Assembly: GCA_047621665.1 (NCBI GenBank)
Contig: JBLHMB010000016.1
Location: 1-64,000 of the forward strand
Direction: 5' to 3'
DNA: 64,000 nucleotides
Source of the DNA: Actimicrobium sp047621665
GTDB taxonomy: Bacteria; Pseudomonadota; Gammaproteobacteria; Burkholderiales; Burkholderiaceae_D
Made by a program: the position numbers and the translations under genes. Shown here one piece after another: positions 9,925 through 19,670 of the stretch. Numbering within the stretch: position 1 is the stretch's first letter; every line of letters begins with the position of its first letter. A model generated the notes under the pieces. It saw only the letters and a list, made by a program, of their open reading frames with translations, had not been told where the DNA came from and ran no database searches.

Positions 9925-11912
9925 TGTTGCGTGCCCTGATTGTGCCGCTGGCGCTAATGACACAAGTCGCCACGGCAGCACCCGCCCGTCCGCTGATTCC
10001 ATTGATCGATGCGGCACAAGTCGCGCCGCTGTGCCAGTCCGGTCTGGCAGACCTGCGTCAGCGCGTCGCCGCCATGGTGGCGCTGCCGCCAGAGCGTGCA
10101 AGTGATGTCGCAGTCGTGCTCGATACCTGGAATCGCTTGCAGATCGCCCTGCAGGATGTCGAAGGTCCGTTCGATATTCTCAGCAATGTGTCGCCCGACA
10201 AGGCCACCCGCAGCGCGATGGAAACTTGTCTGGTCGAACTCAGCCAGTTCGAGACTGACCTGAACCAGAACCAGATCGTGTATGCGCAATTCAAAGGCAT
10301 CACCCCGCGTGATGCGATTGAAACCAAATTGCGTCAGGACGTACTCGACCGCTTCGACGACACCGGTGCCGCCCTCGCGCCGGAACAGCAGGCCCGCCTG
10401 AAAGTCATCCTGAAGCAGCTCGAAGAACTCGGCCAGACTTTCGCCCGCAACGTGCGTGACAACAGTACGCAGCAAGTCTTCAGCGCACAGGAAGTCACCG
10501 GCTTGCCGGCCGATTATCTGGCCCGCGCCAAACGTGATGACAAGGGCAATTACCTGCTCGGTTACGCCACGCCGGAATACCTGCCGTTCATGGAATACGC
10601 CGACGATGCCAACGCCCGCAAGCGCTATCAGGCGGCCTATACCAATCGCGGCACCGAAGCCAATCCTCCGCTGCTCAAGGAAGCAATGGCCTTGCGTCAG
10701 GAACTGGCTGGCCTGTTCGGTTTGCCGACCTATGCCAATTACGCGATCCGTCGACGCATGGCAAAAACCCCCGCTGCGGTCTTCTCCTTCCTCGATGAAG
10801 TCCAGGCCGCCGTCACCGAGCTGGAGAAAAAGGAAATCGCCGAACTGCGCGCCTTCAAGGCCGGGACCATGAAGACTGCCTTGGCCGACACCCGCATCGA
10901 ACGCTGGGACTCCGGTTACTGGCAGCAAAAATTAAAGAAGGCGCGCTACAACGTCGACCAGAATGCACTGCGTGCTTACTTCCCGACCCCGGCTGCACTG
11001 GCCTGGATCATGGATGTGTCATCGCGCCTGTATGGCATCAGCTTCACCCGCGTCGAGGTACCGGTCTGGCATACCGACGTGCAGTACTACGATGTCTTCG
11101 ATGCCAAGTCAGCACAACGCATCGGCGGCATCTACCTCGATCCGTTTCCGCGTGAAGGCAAGTACGGCCACGCCGCCGCTTTCGGTATCCGTGGTGTCAG
11201 CACGCTGGCCGGGCGCACGCCGGTATCGGTACTGGTGACCAACTTCAACCGCACCGGATTGTCTAGCGACGAGCTGAAAACCATGGTCCACGAATTCGGC
11301 CACGTGCTGCATGGCGTGCTGTCGCAGACCCGTTACGTGTCGCAGGCCGGCACCCGTGTCGAGCGTGATTTTGTCGAAGCGCCGTCGCAGATGTACGAAG
11401 AGTGGGCCCGTCGCAAAGAGTCGCTGGTATCGCTGGCCAACTTCTGCAGCACGCCGTGCCCGGTGGTCGATGATGCCTTGCTGACACGCCTGACTGCTGC
11501 GCACAACTTCGGTCGCGGCCTGCGCTATGGCCGCCAGTTGCTGTATGCGCGTTATGACATGAACGTCTACACCTTGAAGTCCGCTGATCCTCTGAAAGTC
11601 TGGAACACGATGGAAGCTGCGACCCCGCTCGGTCACGTCGACGGCACCGAATTCCCCGGTCAGTTCGGTCACATCATGGGGGGATATTCAGCGGGCTATT
11701 ACGGCTACATGTGGTCCGAAGTACTGGCGCTCGACATGCTGTCGGCGTACAAGGACAAGCTGATGGACCCGGCGGTCGGCCAGCGTTATCGCCAGACCAT
11801 CCTGTCGCGCGGCGGTGAATTGCGCGGTGCCGACATGGTGCGCGAATTCCTCGGACGCGCGCCGGACAGCAAAGCATTTTTCGACGAAATTTCCGGCCAG
11901 CGGCTGCACTGA
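9921..11912 (+). CDS. M3 family zinc oligopeptidase, probably periplasmic
   Basis: Zinc metallopeptidase of the M3 (thimet oligopeptidase, Dcp, OpdA) family, 663 residues. The catalytic HEFGH motif is at residues 457-461, followed by the M3-type stretch RDFVEAPSQMYEEW that supplies the third zinc ligand. The N-terminus (MMLRALIVPLALMTQVATAAP) looks like a Sec signal peptide. Most bacterial M3 enzymes are cytosolic, so periplasmic placement is notable. The start overlaps the stop of the upstream binding protein (ATGA at 9921). Its position inside a peptide ABC operon suggests that it trims peptides between the outer membrane and the permease. Function in the family is well established; the periplasmic role is inference. 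Confidence 0.9.
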   Translation: MMLRALIVPLALMTQVATAAPARPLIPLIDAAQVAPLCQSGLADLRQRVAAMVALPPERASDVAVVLDTWNRLQIALQDVEGPFDILSNVSPDKATRSAMETCLVELSQFETDLNQNQIVYAQFKGITPRDAIETKLRQDVLDRFDDTGAALAPEQQARLKVILKQLEELGQTFARNVRDNSTQQVFSAQEVTGLPADYLARAKRDDKGNYLLGYATPEYLPFMEYADDANARKRYQAAYTNRGTEANPPLLKEAMALRQELAGLFGLPTYANYAIRRRMAKTPAAVFSFLDEVQAAVTELEKKEIAELRAFKAGTMKTALADTRIERWDSGYWQQKLKKARYNVDQNALRAYFPTPAALAWIMDVSSRLYGISFTRVEVPVWHTDVQYYDVFDAKSAQRIGGIYLDPFPREGKYGHAAAFGIRGVSTLAGRTPVSVLVTNFNRTGLSSDELKTMVHEFGHVLHGVLSQTRYVSQAGTRVERDFVEAPSQMYEEWARRKESLVSLANFCSTPCPVVDDALLTRLTAAHNFGRGLRYGRQLLYARYDMNVYTLKSADPLKVWNTMEAATPLGHVDGTEFPGQFGHIMGGYSAGYYGYMWSEVLALDMLSAYKDKLMDPAVGQRYRQTILSRGGELRGADMVREFLGRAPDSKAFFDEISGQRLH

Positions 11913-11929
11913 AAGGACACGAGCACACC

Positions 11930-12868
11930 ATGACTTCCTACATATTGCGGCGCCTGTGGCAAATGCTGCCGACCATGCTGGGTGTAATCCTGCTGGTCTT
12001 CATGCTGTTCAACTGGGTCGGTGGCGATCCGGCCTACATCCTGGCCGGCAAGATGTCGAATGCCGAACAGATCGCCAACATCCGCACCCAGCTCGGCATC
12101 GACCAGCCGTTCTATGTGCAGCTGTGGATTTTTATCAAGCAGATCGTCACCTTCGATTTTGGTAGCAGCTGGAGCACCGGTGAAAAAGTCTCGAACGTGA
12201 TCCTGTCGCGCCTCGGGCCATCGCTCACCGTGCTCATCCCCTTGACGATTCTCGAAACCGTCATCGCCGTCGGTCTGGCACTGGGCATCGCTTTCGTGCG
12301 TGGTTCGCTCACCGATCGCGCCGTGATGGTTGCCTGCACCATCGGCATGTCGGTTAGCATTCTGGTCTACATCATCGTGTTCCAGTACTTCTTTGCCTAC
12401 AAGCTGGGACTGTTTCCGGTGCAGGGCTGGGGCGATAATTTTGTCGAGAACCTGTTCAAGTATTCGCTGCTGCCTATCCTCATCGGGCTGGCGGTCAGCG
12501 TGGCACCGACGCTGCGCTTGTTCCGCACTTTCGTACTCGATGAAGTCAATCAGGATTACGTGCGCACCGCACGCGCCAAGGGCGTCTCCGAGCGCCGCAT
12601 CCTGTGGGTCCATGTGTTGCGCAACGCCGCCATCCCGATCATCACGCATGTGATGTCGAACTTGCCGGCACTGCTGATCGGCGCCTTCCTGATCGAACGG
12701 TTTTTCTCGATTCCGGGCATCGGGCGCGAAGTCATCCTGGCCGTCGAGCGCAGCGACTTTCCGGTCATCAAGGCGATCACCGTCTACGTCGCCGCCGCCA
12801 CGATGATCTTCAATCTGCTCACGGACCTGCTGTATCAGGCCGTTGATCCACGCGTACAACTGAAGTAG
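11930..12868 (+). CDS. Peptide ABC transporter permease (DppB/YejB type)
   Basis: Inner-membrane permease of 312 residues, opening MTSYILRRLWQMLPTMLGV as in DppB-type subunits. It has about six membrane segments and the EAA-like loop (VRTARAKGVSERRILWVHVLRNA near residues 206-228) that contacts the ATPase. It lies 17 bases after the peptidase gene and 11 bases before the second permease, in an operon. It should pair with the next gene to form the translocation pore for oligopeptides. Confidence 0.9.
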   Translation: MTSYILRRLWQMLPTMLGVILLVFMLFNWVGGDPAYILAGKMSNAEQIANIRTQLGIDQPFYVQLWIFIKQIVTFDFGSSWSTGEKVSNVILSRLGPSLTVLIPLTILETVIAVGLALGIAFVRGSLTDRAVMVACTIGMSVSILVYIIVFQYFFAYKLGLFPVQGWGDNFVENLFKYSLLPILIGLAVSVAPTLRLFRTFVLDEVNQDYVRTARAKGVSERRILWVHVLRNAAIPIITHVMSNLPALLIGAFLIERFFSIPGIGREVILAVERSDFPVIKAITVYVAAATMIFNLLTDLLYQAVDPRVQLK

Positions 12869-12879
12869 GAACCGGATCC

Positions 12880-14010
12880 ATGGCACATAGTGAACCTCAC
12901 GTCGCAATGACGCATTCCCCCGGATTATGGGTACTGGCATGGCGTCGCTTGCGCGCCGATACCGTCGCCATGCTGGCACTCGCCATCGTGGTCGCCTATC
13001 TGGTGACGCTGGCGCTGTCGGCTACCGGCCTGGTGGCGTCCAACTGGGCCGATGAAGTCGGCGTCAATTACGCACCGCCGACTTTCATGGGGCCGCAATC
13101 GGCCGCCGAACGCGGTGCCTCGCCGGTCGAACCCGGCCTCGCTGCACTGCCGCCGGAGAATCCGCTCGATCCGTTGAAAGACATCATCCGCGAACTACGT
13201 TCGCAAACCGCCTCGCCGCAACAGGTGATCGTCAATGACTACGGCATTGCTGACCCGATCGGTCCCGAGCTGGCCGAAGTACGGGCCGAACTGGCCAAGG
13301 GCGGAGCCGCCAAAGCAGTCGTGGCACGCAAGCAGACGCTACCGTTCGGTGCCGACAAATGGGGCCATGACATCATTCAAAAAACCATCAAGGGTGCTGA
13401 AACCTCGATCGTCGTCGGTCTGGTCGCGGCCTTGCTGGCGACCTTTCTCGGTACGATCTTCGGTGCGTTTTCCGGCTACTTCGGTGGCAAGGTTGATGAC
13501 TTGTTCAACTGGTTTTACAGCATCTTCACGTCGGTGCCGTACCTGTTGCTGATCCTTGCAGTAGCCGCCGTACTGCAGCAAAAAGGTGTCGTCACCATCG
13601 TGCTGATCCTCGGCCTGACCGGCTGGACCGGCACGTACCGGTTGATCCGCGCCGAGTACCTCAAGCACAAGAACCGCGAATATGTCTGGGCCGCGGACGC
13701 GATCGGCGCGTCGCACATGCGCAAGATGTTCACGCATATTTTTCCGAACGTCAGTCACGTCGCGCTGGTGCAGGTCTCGATTCTAGTCGTGGGTTTCATC
13801 AAGGCCGAAGTGATCCTGAGCTTTCTGGGTTTCGGCGTGCCGGTCGGTACTGTCTCGTGGGGCAGCATGCTCAATGAAGCGCAGAACGAACTGATTCTCG
13901 GCAAGTGGTGGCAACTGGTAGCGGCGAGTGCCGCGATGGCGGTGCTGGTGACGGCGTTCTCGCTGTTTACCGATGCGTTGCGCGATGCGCTTGATCCGAA
14001 GCTCAAATAG
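12880..14010 (+). CDS. Peptide ABC transporter permease (DppC/YejE type)
   Basis: Second inner-membrane permease, 376 residues, longer than the roughly 300 of plain DppC. The extra length is a hydrophilic stretch of about 100 residues after the first membrane segment, as in YejE-like subunits. The later membrane part has GAFSGYFGGKVDD, the EAA-like loop YVWAADAIGASHMRKMFTHIFPN and the C-terminal FTDALRDALDPKLK. AGGA precedes ATG 12880 at a usual distance. It partners with the gene at 11930. Confidence 0.9.
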   Translation: MAHSEPHVAMTHSPGLWVLAWRRLRADTVAMLALAIVVAYLVTLALSATGLVASNWADEVGVNYAPPTFMGPQSAAERGASPVEPGLAALPPENPLDPLKDIIRELRSQTASPQQVIVNDYGIADPIGPELAEVRAELAKGGAAKAVVARKQTLPFGADKWGHDIIQKTIKGAETSIVVGLVAALLATFLGTIFGAFSGYFGGKVDDLFNWFYSIFTSVPYLLLILAVAAVLQQKGVVTIVLILGLTGWTGTYRLIRAEYLKHKNREYVWAADAIGASHMRKMFTHIFPNVSHVALVQVSILVVGFIKAEVILSFLGFGVPVGTVSWGSMLNEAQNELILGKWWQLVAASAAMAVLVTAFSLFTDALRDALDPKLK

Positions 14011-14018
14011 GAATGACG

Positions 14019-15719
14019 ATGACTTCACCGCTTACAACTCCGCTGTTATCAGTAAAAAACCTGCGCGTCAGCTTTTATACCGACAAGACGCATAGCGTCG
14101 AAGCCGTCAAAGGCATCTCGTTCGATATCCCGCGCAATGCCACCATCGCACTGGTCGGCGAATCCGGCAGCGGCAAGTCGGTCAGTTCGCTGGCCGTGAT
14201 GGGCTTGCTGTCGCCGGATAATGCAATCGTCGATCCGGCCAGCATCATCGAATTCGAAGGCCGCAACTTGCTGGCCCTGTCGATTGCCGAGCGGCGCAAC
14301 CTGTGCGGCAAGGAAATCTCGATGATTTTCCAGGAGCCGATGACTTCGTTGAATCCGGTTTTCACGGTCGGCTTCCAGATCGCCGAAGTGCTCAAGCTGC
14401 ACATGAACATGGATAGCCGGCAGGCGCGCGTGCGTACGCTGGAACTGCTCGAAGAAGTCGGTATTCCATCGCCGTCGACCAAGATCGACGACTACCCGAG
14501 CCAGCTCTCGGGTGGCCAGCAACAGCGCGTGATGATCGCGATGGCGATTGCCTGCGAACCGAAGCTGCTGATCGCCGACGAGCCGACCACCGCACTCGAT
14601 GTGACGATCCAGAAGCAGATCATCGACCTGCTCGATGCGCTGCGCAAAAAGCGCCAGATGTCGGTGCTGTTCATCACCCATGACCTCGCGCTGGTGGGCG
14701 AGATTGCCGATGCCGTCATCGTCATGCGGCATGGCGAAGTGCGTGAAAAAGGCGAGATCCACCAAATTTTCGAAGCACCGAAAGACCCGTACACGAAGGC
14801 TCTGCTGCGTTGCCGGCCATCGCTCGACGAGCGCCCGATGCGCTTGCCGGTGATCGCCGATTACCTCGAAGGTGATGGCGAACCGGCCGGCCTGCTCGAA
14901 CAGCGCAGCCGTGGCCTGACCGGCAGCGAAGACATCGTGCTCGATGTGCGCAACCTCGGCAAAAGTTTTTATACCCGCGTAGGCCTGTTCGGGCGCAAGG
15001 AATTCAAGGCCGTCAGCGATGTCTCGTTCAAGCTGGCACGCGGCAAGACGCTCGGCGTAGTCGGCGAATCCGGCTCCGGCAAGACCACGGTCGGACTGAC
15101 GCTGCTGCGATTGCATCAGGCTACGTCGGGGCAGGCGCTGTTCGACGGCAAGGATATTCTGGCCATGTCGAACAAGGAATTCATGGCCTACAAGCGGCGC
15201 ATCCAGATTATTTTCCAGAATCCGTATGCCTCGCTCAACCCGCGTTTCACGGTCGGCCAGATCCTGCTTGAACCGATGCAGATCCACGCGATTGGCCGCG
15301 ACGACAAGGAACGGATCGGCCTGGCCTACGCGCTCCTTAAAAAAGTCGGTTTGCCGGAAGCGGCCTTCCATCGCTATCCGCATGAATTTTCCGGTGGCCA
15401 GCGCCAGCGCATTGCGATTGCGCGCTGCCTGACCTTGAAGCCCGAAGTACTGGTCTGCGACGAATCGGTGTCGGCGCTGGATGTCTCGGTGCAGGCCCAG
15501 GTGCTCAACCTGCTGCAGGATTTGCAGGAAGAATTCAATATGAGCTACATCTTCATTTCGCATGACCTCGCAGTGGTCAAGTACATCGCTGATCAGGTGA
15601 TGGTGATGAATCAGGGTAGCGTGGTCGAGCTGGCCAACTCGGACGAGCTGTATCGCAATCCGCAGCATGCCTATACGCGCACCTTGTTGAGTGCGATTCC
15701 GAAGGGGCTGAAGCATTGA
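14019..15719 (+). CDS. Fused double ATPase of a peptide ABC transporter (YejF/DppDF type)
   Basis: ATP-binding protein of 566 residues with two complete ABC domains in one chain. The first has Walker A GESGSGKS (about residue 46), signature LSGGQQQRV and Walker B LLIADEPT. The second has GESGSGKT (about residue 349), signature FSGGQRQRI and LVCDESVSALD. Each ends with the oligopeptide-type extension (DPYTKALLRC; NPQHAYTRTLL). The second ATG (14019) is chosen because AGGA at 14009-14012 is 6 bases upstream of it; the in-frame ATG at 14013 is too close. It energises the two permeases just upstream and is the last gene of the operon. In the second domain Walker B reads DES rather than the usual DEP. 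Confidence 0.93.
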   Translation: MTSPLTTPLLSVKNLRVSFYTDKTHSVEAVKGISFDIPRNATIALVGESGSGKSVSSLAVMGLLSPDNAIVDPASIIEFEGRNLLALSIAERRNLCGKEISMIFQEPMTSLNPVFTVGFQIAEVLKLHMNMDSRQARVRTLELLEEVGIPSPSTKIDDYPSQLSGGQQQRVMIAMAIACEPKLLIADEPTTALDVTIQKQIIDLLDALRKKRQMSVLFITHDLALVGEIADAVIVMRHGEVREKGEIHQIFEAPKDPYTKALLRCRPSLDERPMRLPVIADYLEGDGEPAGLLEQRSRGLTGSEDIVLDVRNLGKSFYTRVGLFGRKEFKAVSDVSFKLARGKTLGVVGESGSGKTTVGLTLLRLHQATSGQALFDGKDILAMSNKEFMAYKRRIQIIFQNPYASLNPRFTVGQILLEPMQIHAIGRDDKERIGLAYALLKKVGLPEAAFHRYPHEFSGGQRQRIAIARCLTLKPEVLVCDESVSALDVSVQAQVLNLLQDLQEEFNMSYIFISHDLAVVKYIADQVMVMNQGSVVELANSDELYRNPQHAYTRTLLSAIPKGLKH

Positions 15720-15845
15720 GGAGGCCGACACGGCACACATTGGTAACAGGTCGCGTATCATCACGGTTCTACCGGACGTCCACGCTGAAATGACGCATGC
15801 CGACGCCGGAATCTCCCTTTTTACTATTTAGAGCCTTTAACTGTC

Positions 15846-16619
15846 ATGAGCAATATGAACGAAGAGCGCGTGCTGAGCGTGCATCACTGGACCGACCGGT
15901 TGTTTTCCTTTACCACCACGCGCAGTCCGTCGCTGCGTTTTTCCAACGGCCACTTCACGATGATCGGCCTGCGCATCAACGACAAACCGTTGTTGCGCGC
16001 GTACAGCATTGCCAGCGCCAATTACGAAGACCATCTGGAATTCCTGAGCATCAAGGTCGAGGGCGGTCCGTTGACGTCCCATTTGAAAAACATCAAAGTG
16101 GGCGATGCGGTGATCGTCGGTCACAAGCCGACCGGCACGCTGGTGGTGGACTACCTGTTGCCCGGCAAGCGGTTGTACATGCTCTCGACCGGAACCGGTC
16201 TGGCACCGTTCATGAGCATCGTGCGCGACCCTGAAATTTACGACAAATTTGATCAGATCGTGCTGGTGCATGGCGTGCGTCAAGTCGATGAACTCGCATA
16301 TCACGACATGTTGCTCGAGCATTTGCCCAACCATGAATTGCTGGGCGAAATGGTGACCAGCAAATTGCGCTACTACCCGACCGTGACCCGTGAGTCTTTC
16401 CGTAATACCGGACGCGTGACTGACCTGATCGAGAGCGGCAAATTATTCACCGACCTCGATGTGCCGCCGTTTGATCCGGCCGTCGACCGCGTGATGATCT
16501 GCGGCAGCGCCGAAATGCTGCGCGACCTCAAGGGGATTCTGGAGACGCGCGGGTTCAAGGAAGGCAACACCTCCACGCCGGGCGACTTTGTGATCGAACG
16601 CGCTTTCGCAGAAAAGTAA
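15846..16619 (+). CDS. fpr: Ferredoxin--NADP reductase
   Basis: FAD-dependent oxidoreductase of 257 residues that exchanges electrons between NADPH and ferredoxin or flavodoxin. The FAD-binding RAYSIAS motif is near residue 47 and the NADP-binding STGTGLAPF near residue 117. The C-terminus (FVIERAFAEK) is the subclass form seen in bacterial Fpr. The start is ATG 15846; the ribosome site is weak, and ATG 15855 is an alternative. It stands alone after the peptide operon with 126 bases between them, so it probably has its own promoter. No SoxS-type site was identified. Confidence 0.9.
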   Translation: MSNMNEERVLSVHHWTDRLFSFTTTRSPSLRFSNGHFTMIGLRINDKPLLRAYSIASANYEDHLEFLSIKVEGGPLTSHLKNIKVGDAVIVGHKPTGTLVVDYLLPGKRLYMLSTGTGLAPFMSIVRDPEIYDKFDQIVLVHGVRQVDELAYHDMLLEHLPNHELLGEMVTSKLRYYPTVTRESFRNTGRVTDLIESGKLFTDLDVPPFDPAVDRVMICGSAEMLRDLKGILETRGFKEGNTSTPGDFVIERAFAEK

Positions 16620-16710
16620 TACCGCGTATCGAGTGATCAGAATGCCGGGAAGCAGGGTGCAATAACCGAAGGGCATTGCACCAAATGCACCGGAGGCGCA
16701 ATCAGTCGGC

Positions 16711-16790
16711 TCCGTAATCCGCAAGCAGGGTCCGTGTAATTTTCGCGATGAAGCATTGCGAAAAAAACGCTGACCCTGGTTGCTCGTGAT
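16711..16790 (-). repeat. Single diverged copy of the hairpin repeat family
   Basis: Minus-strand copy of the repeat found in tandem at 55970-56870. It shares the blocks CCGCAAGCAGGGTC, GTGTAATTTTCGCGAT and CTGACCCTGGTTGCT. The outer stem (CAGGGTC / GACCCTG) is kept, while the inner part has drifted. It fills most of the gap between fpr and the TldD-like gene; the rest of 16620-16860 holds nothing recognised. Confidence 0.75.
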
Positions 16791-16860
16791 GAAGTTTTCG
16801 ACGACCAAGAACCGTCGTTCTTCGTAATCTGTTTTTCTGACCATTCGAGGCATCTCACTC

Positions 16861-18294
16861 ATGTTCGACACCCTGCGCCACCTCTTCAATACACTCGTTC
16901 CCGCAGTCGACTTTTGCTCACTGCGCATCGTCGACGAATCAGGCGAGCAGATCACCGTGCGCCAGAACATCCTGCAACCCCTGACCACCAGTATCGATCG
17001 CGGTGCGATGGTCACCATCATCCATCGCGGTGGCTACGGCTATGCCGCTACCAGCGATCTGAGTAGCGCCGGCCTGAAGGATGCGATCGCCCGCGCGCAG
17101 GCCTGGGCCGCTACCAGCGCCGGGCGCTCGGTGGTCGATTATTCAGCGATCACTATGCCGCATCCGGTCGGCCGTTACACCACGGTCCCCAGCGCAAGCA
17201 CCAATCGCAAGGACCTGATTGCGCTGCTGATGCAAGAGTCGCAGGCCTGCCGGATTGATGCGCGCATCGTCGACTGGTCGGCCTCGGTCGGTACCATCAC
17301 CACCCATCAGTTGTATCTGACCAGTGGTGGCGGCGAGCTCGAACAGCAGTTCCGTTATGTGATTCCGAACCTGTCTGTCACGGCCAACGAAGGTGCCGAA
17401 ACGCAGACCCGCAGCCTCGGCGGTCAGTACAATGGTTATTGCCGGCAGGGCGGTCTGGAAGTGCTGGCCGATGCCAGTTTTTATGGCAGCGGCGCACGTG
17501 TAGCGAGAGAGGCGATTGCGTTGCTGTCGGCACCGAACTGCCCGACCGGCACGATGGATCTGCTGCTGATGCCCGAACAGATGATGTTGCAGATCCACGA
17601 GTCGATCGGCCATCCGATCGAGCTTGATCGCATCCTCGGTGACGAGCGCAATTTCGCCGGCACCAGCTTCGTCACGCTCGATATGTTCGGCACCTTCCAG
17701 TACGGCTCGCCGCTGCTCAATGTGACCTACGATCCGAGCCGCAGCGAGCAGTTTGCCAGCTACGGCTGGGACGACGAAGGTCATCCGGCCGAGAAGACTT
17801 ACGTGATCCGCGACGGCGTGCTGGAGCGTCCGCTGGGCGGCGCGATTTCGCAGGCCCGCGCCGGCATCGACGGCGTTGCCAATGCGCGCGCCTGCAGCTG
17901 GAACCGCGCACCGATCGACCGTATGGCCAACCTCAACATCGAACCGGGCACCAGCACGCTCAACGACATGATCGGCGCGGTCGAGCGCGGCGTGCTGATG
18001 GATACCAATGTCTCGTGGTCGATTGATGACTCGCGCAACAAGTTCCAGTTCGGCTGCGAAACCGGCCGGCTGATCGTTGATGGCGAACTCCGGGGGATGG
18101 TCAGAAATCCGAATTACCGGGGTATCTCGGAATCGTTCTGGCGTTCGCTGAAAGCGGTCGGCAATGCCGCCACCGTCGATGTGATGGGCACGCCGTTTTG
18201 CGGCAAGGGCGAACCCTCGCAAGTGATCCGGGTCGGTCATGCGTCACCGGCCTGCCTGTTTGCCAATGTTGATGTGTTCGGCGGAGAAGCCTGA
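16861..18294 (+). CDS. TldD-like metallopeptidase, catalytic subunit
   Basis: TldD/PmbA-family protein of 477 residues. It carries the HExxxH zinc motif as HESIGH (residues 246-251) and a C-terminal GTPFCGKGEPSQ segment with the Cys expected as zinc ligand. In E. coli, TldD and TldE form a heterodimer that cleaves unfolded peptides such as the microcin B17 leader. Here the partner follows immediately: the stop and the next start share one base (TGATG at 18292-18296). The sequence differs enough from typical TldD that this is probably a paralogous pair rather than the housekeeping one. The target is unknown and no precursor peptide gene was seen nearby. Confidence 0.85.
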   Translation: MFDTLRHLFNTLVPAVDFCSLRIVDESGEQITVRQNILQPLTTSIDRGAMVTIIHRGGYGYAATSDLSSAGLKDAIARAQAWAATSAGRSVVDYSAITMPHPVGRYTTVPSASTNRKDLIALLMQESQACRIDARIVDWSASVGTITTHQLYLTSGGGELEQQFRYVIPNLSVTANEGAETQTRSLGGQYNGYCRQGGLEVLADASFYGSGARVAREAIALLSAPNCPTGTMDLLLMPEQMMLQIHESIGHPIELDRILGDERNFAGTSFVTLDMFGTFQYGSPLLNVTYDPSRSEQFASYGWDDEGHPAEKTYVIRDGVLERPLGGAISQARAGIDGVANARACSWNRAPIDRMANLNIEPGTSTLNDMIGAVERGVLMDTNVSWSIDDSRNKFQFGCETGRLIVDGELRGMVRNPNYRGISESFWRSLKAVGNAATVDVMGTPFCGKGEPSQVIRVGHASPACLFANVDVFGGEA

Positions 18295-19616
18295 TGAAAA
18301 CTTATTTTTACGAACTGGTCGACTTTGTCGGTGCACGCCTGCAAGGCAGCGAACAATATCAATGCTGGTACTCGGCCGAAGCCTCGGACTTCGTGCGCTT
18401 CAATCGCAGCGCCATCCGTCAGAGTGGTCATGTGCGCCAAGCTGCGCTGACGCTGCACCTGATCAATGGCCGCCGCCACGGTTCGGCTACGGCAGCGCTG
18501 GCCGGTCATCTTGAGGCCGACAGCGCGACCATCGAACAGTTGATGGCGACCCTGCGCGCGCAACTTCCCGATCTGCCGGAAGACCCGCATCTGCTGGTTG
18601 CCACCGAGGTCCATTCGACCGAATTCATCGAGCCGTCGCGCCTGCCGGATGCGGCAGTGATTGTCGATCAGGTACTGCGTGCCGCCACCGGTGTCGACCT
18701 GGTCGGCATTCTTGCGATGGGGCCGATGATGCGCGGTTTCGCGAATGCCGCCGGACAGCGCAACTGGCATCAGAGCGCGACGTTTAACCTTGGCTGGAGC
18801 TTCTATCAAAGTCGCGACAAGGCAGTCAAGTGCGCGTATGCCGGCAGTGACTGGAGTAGTCTTGAATTCGCCGCAAAAATGCAGGACGCGACCGCGCAAC
18901 TGGCGCTGCTGCAGCGACCGCCGGTGACGGTCAAGCCGGGTGCGTACCGCGCGTTCCTGACGCCGACGGCGCTGCAGGAAATCATCGGCATGTTCAACTG
19001 GGATGGCCTGTCGGAGAAATCGCTGCGTACGCACCAAAGCTCGCTGCGGCGCATGCGCGATGACGGCGTGCGCCTCAATCCGGCGATCACGCTGTGCGAA
19101 GACACGCTGGGCGGTGTCGCGCCGGGTTTCGGTGCCGACGGCTTTATCAAGCCGCCACGCACTGCATTGATTGAGCAGGGCGTGCTGACCGGCAGCATGA
19201 TTTCGCCGCGCACGGCGATGGAATACGGCCTCGTCAATAACGGTGCCGGGAGTGGCGAAGCGATGGTGTCGATGGACCTCGCCGGTGGCACGTTGCCGAT
19301 GGCGAACGCGCTGGCTGAACTGGGCACCGGGATTTTTGTCAGCAATCTCTGGTACCTGAATTTTTCGGATCGGGCCAGTTGCCGCATCACCGGTATGACA
19401 CGCTTCGCCACCTTCTGGGTCGAGGATGGCGAGATCAAGGCACCGCTCAATGTGATGCGTTTCGATGAGTCGGTGTTCCGTCTGCTGGGGGATAAATTGC
19501 TGGCGTTGACCACCGAGCGCGAGCTGTTGATCGATAGCGATTCGTGGGGCGAGCGGGCCAATGGCAGTGCGCGCTTGCCGGGTGCGCTGGTGAAGGATTT
19601 CATGTTCGTGTTGTAA
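18294..19616 (+). CDS. TldE/PmbA-like partner subunit
   Basis: TldD/PmbA-family protein of 440 residues without an HExxxH motif, as expected for the non-catalytic TldE/PmbA partner. Family text includes VSMDLAGGTLPMANALAELGTGIFVSNLWYLNFSD-like residues around 320-355 and CRITGMTRFATFWVEDGEI. It is translationally coupled to the TldD-like gene by a one-base overlap. The two should assemble as a heterodimer in the cytoplasm. Specific role unknown. Confidence 0.83.
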   Translation: MKTYFYELVDFVGARLQGSEQYQCWYSAEASDFVRFNRSAIRQSGHVRQAALTLHLINGRRHGSATAALAGHLEADSATIEQLMATLRAQLPDLPEDPHLLVATEVHSTEFIEPSRLPDAAVIVDQVLRAATGVDLVGILAMGPMMRGFANAAGQRNWHQSATFNLGWSFYQSRDKAVKCAYAGSDWSSLEFAAKMQDATAQLALLQRPPVTVKPGAYRAFLTPTALQEIIGMFNWDGLSEKSLRTHQSSLRRMRDDGVRLNPAITLCEDTLGGVAPGFGADGFIKPPRTALIEQGVLTGSMISPRTAMEYGLVNNGAGSGEAMVSMDLAGGTLPMANALAELGTGIFVSNLWYLNFSDRASCRITGMTRFATFWVEDGEIKAPLNVMRFDESVFRLLGDKLLALTTERELLIDSDSWGERANGSARLPGALVKDFMFVL

Positions 19617-19670
19617 TCTTCAGGCACGCGTATTCATCTCCCTCTTTATCTCTGACCGGCCACAATAACA

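Noticed and set aside
11786..12979. 397-codon minus-strand open frame
   Set aside because: Antisense to the peptide permease and the peptidase end. His/Gln/Asp-rich shadow text with no motif.
14049..15764. 571-codon minus-strand open frame
   Set aside because: Exactly antisense to the fused ABC ATPase; high-GC codon use leaves such shadows open. No family motifs or ribosome site.
17143..18240. 365-codon minus-strand open frame
   Set aside because: Antisense to the TldD-like gene, which has the catalytic motif and coupling to its partner.
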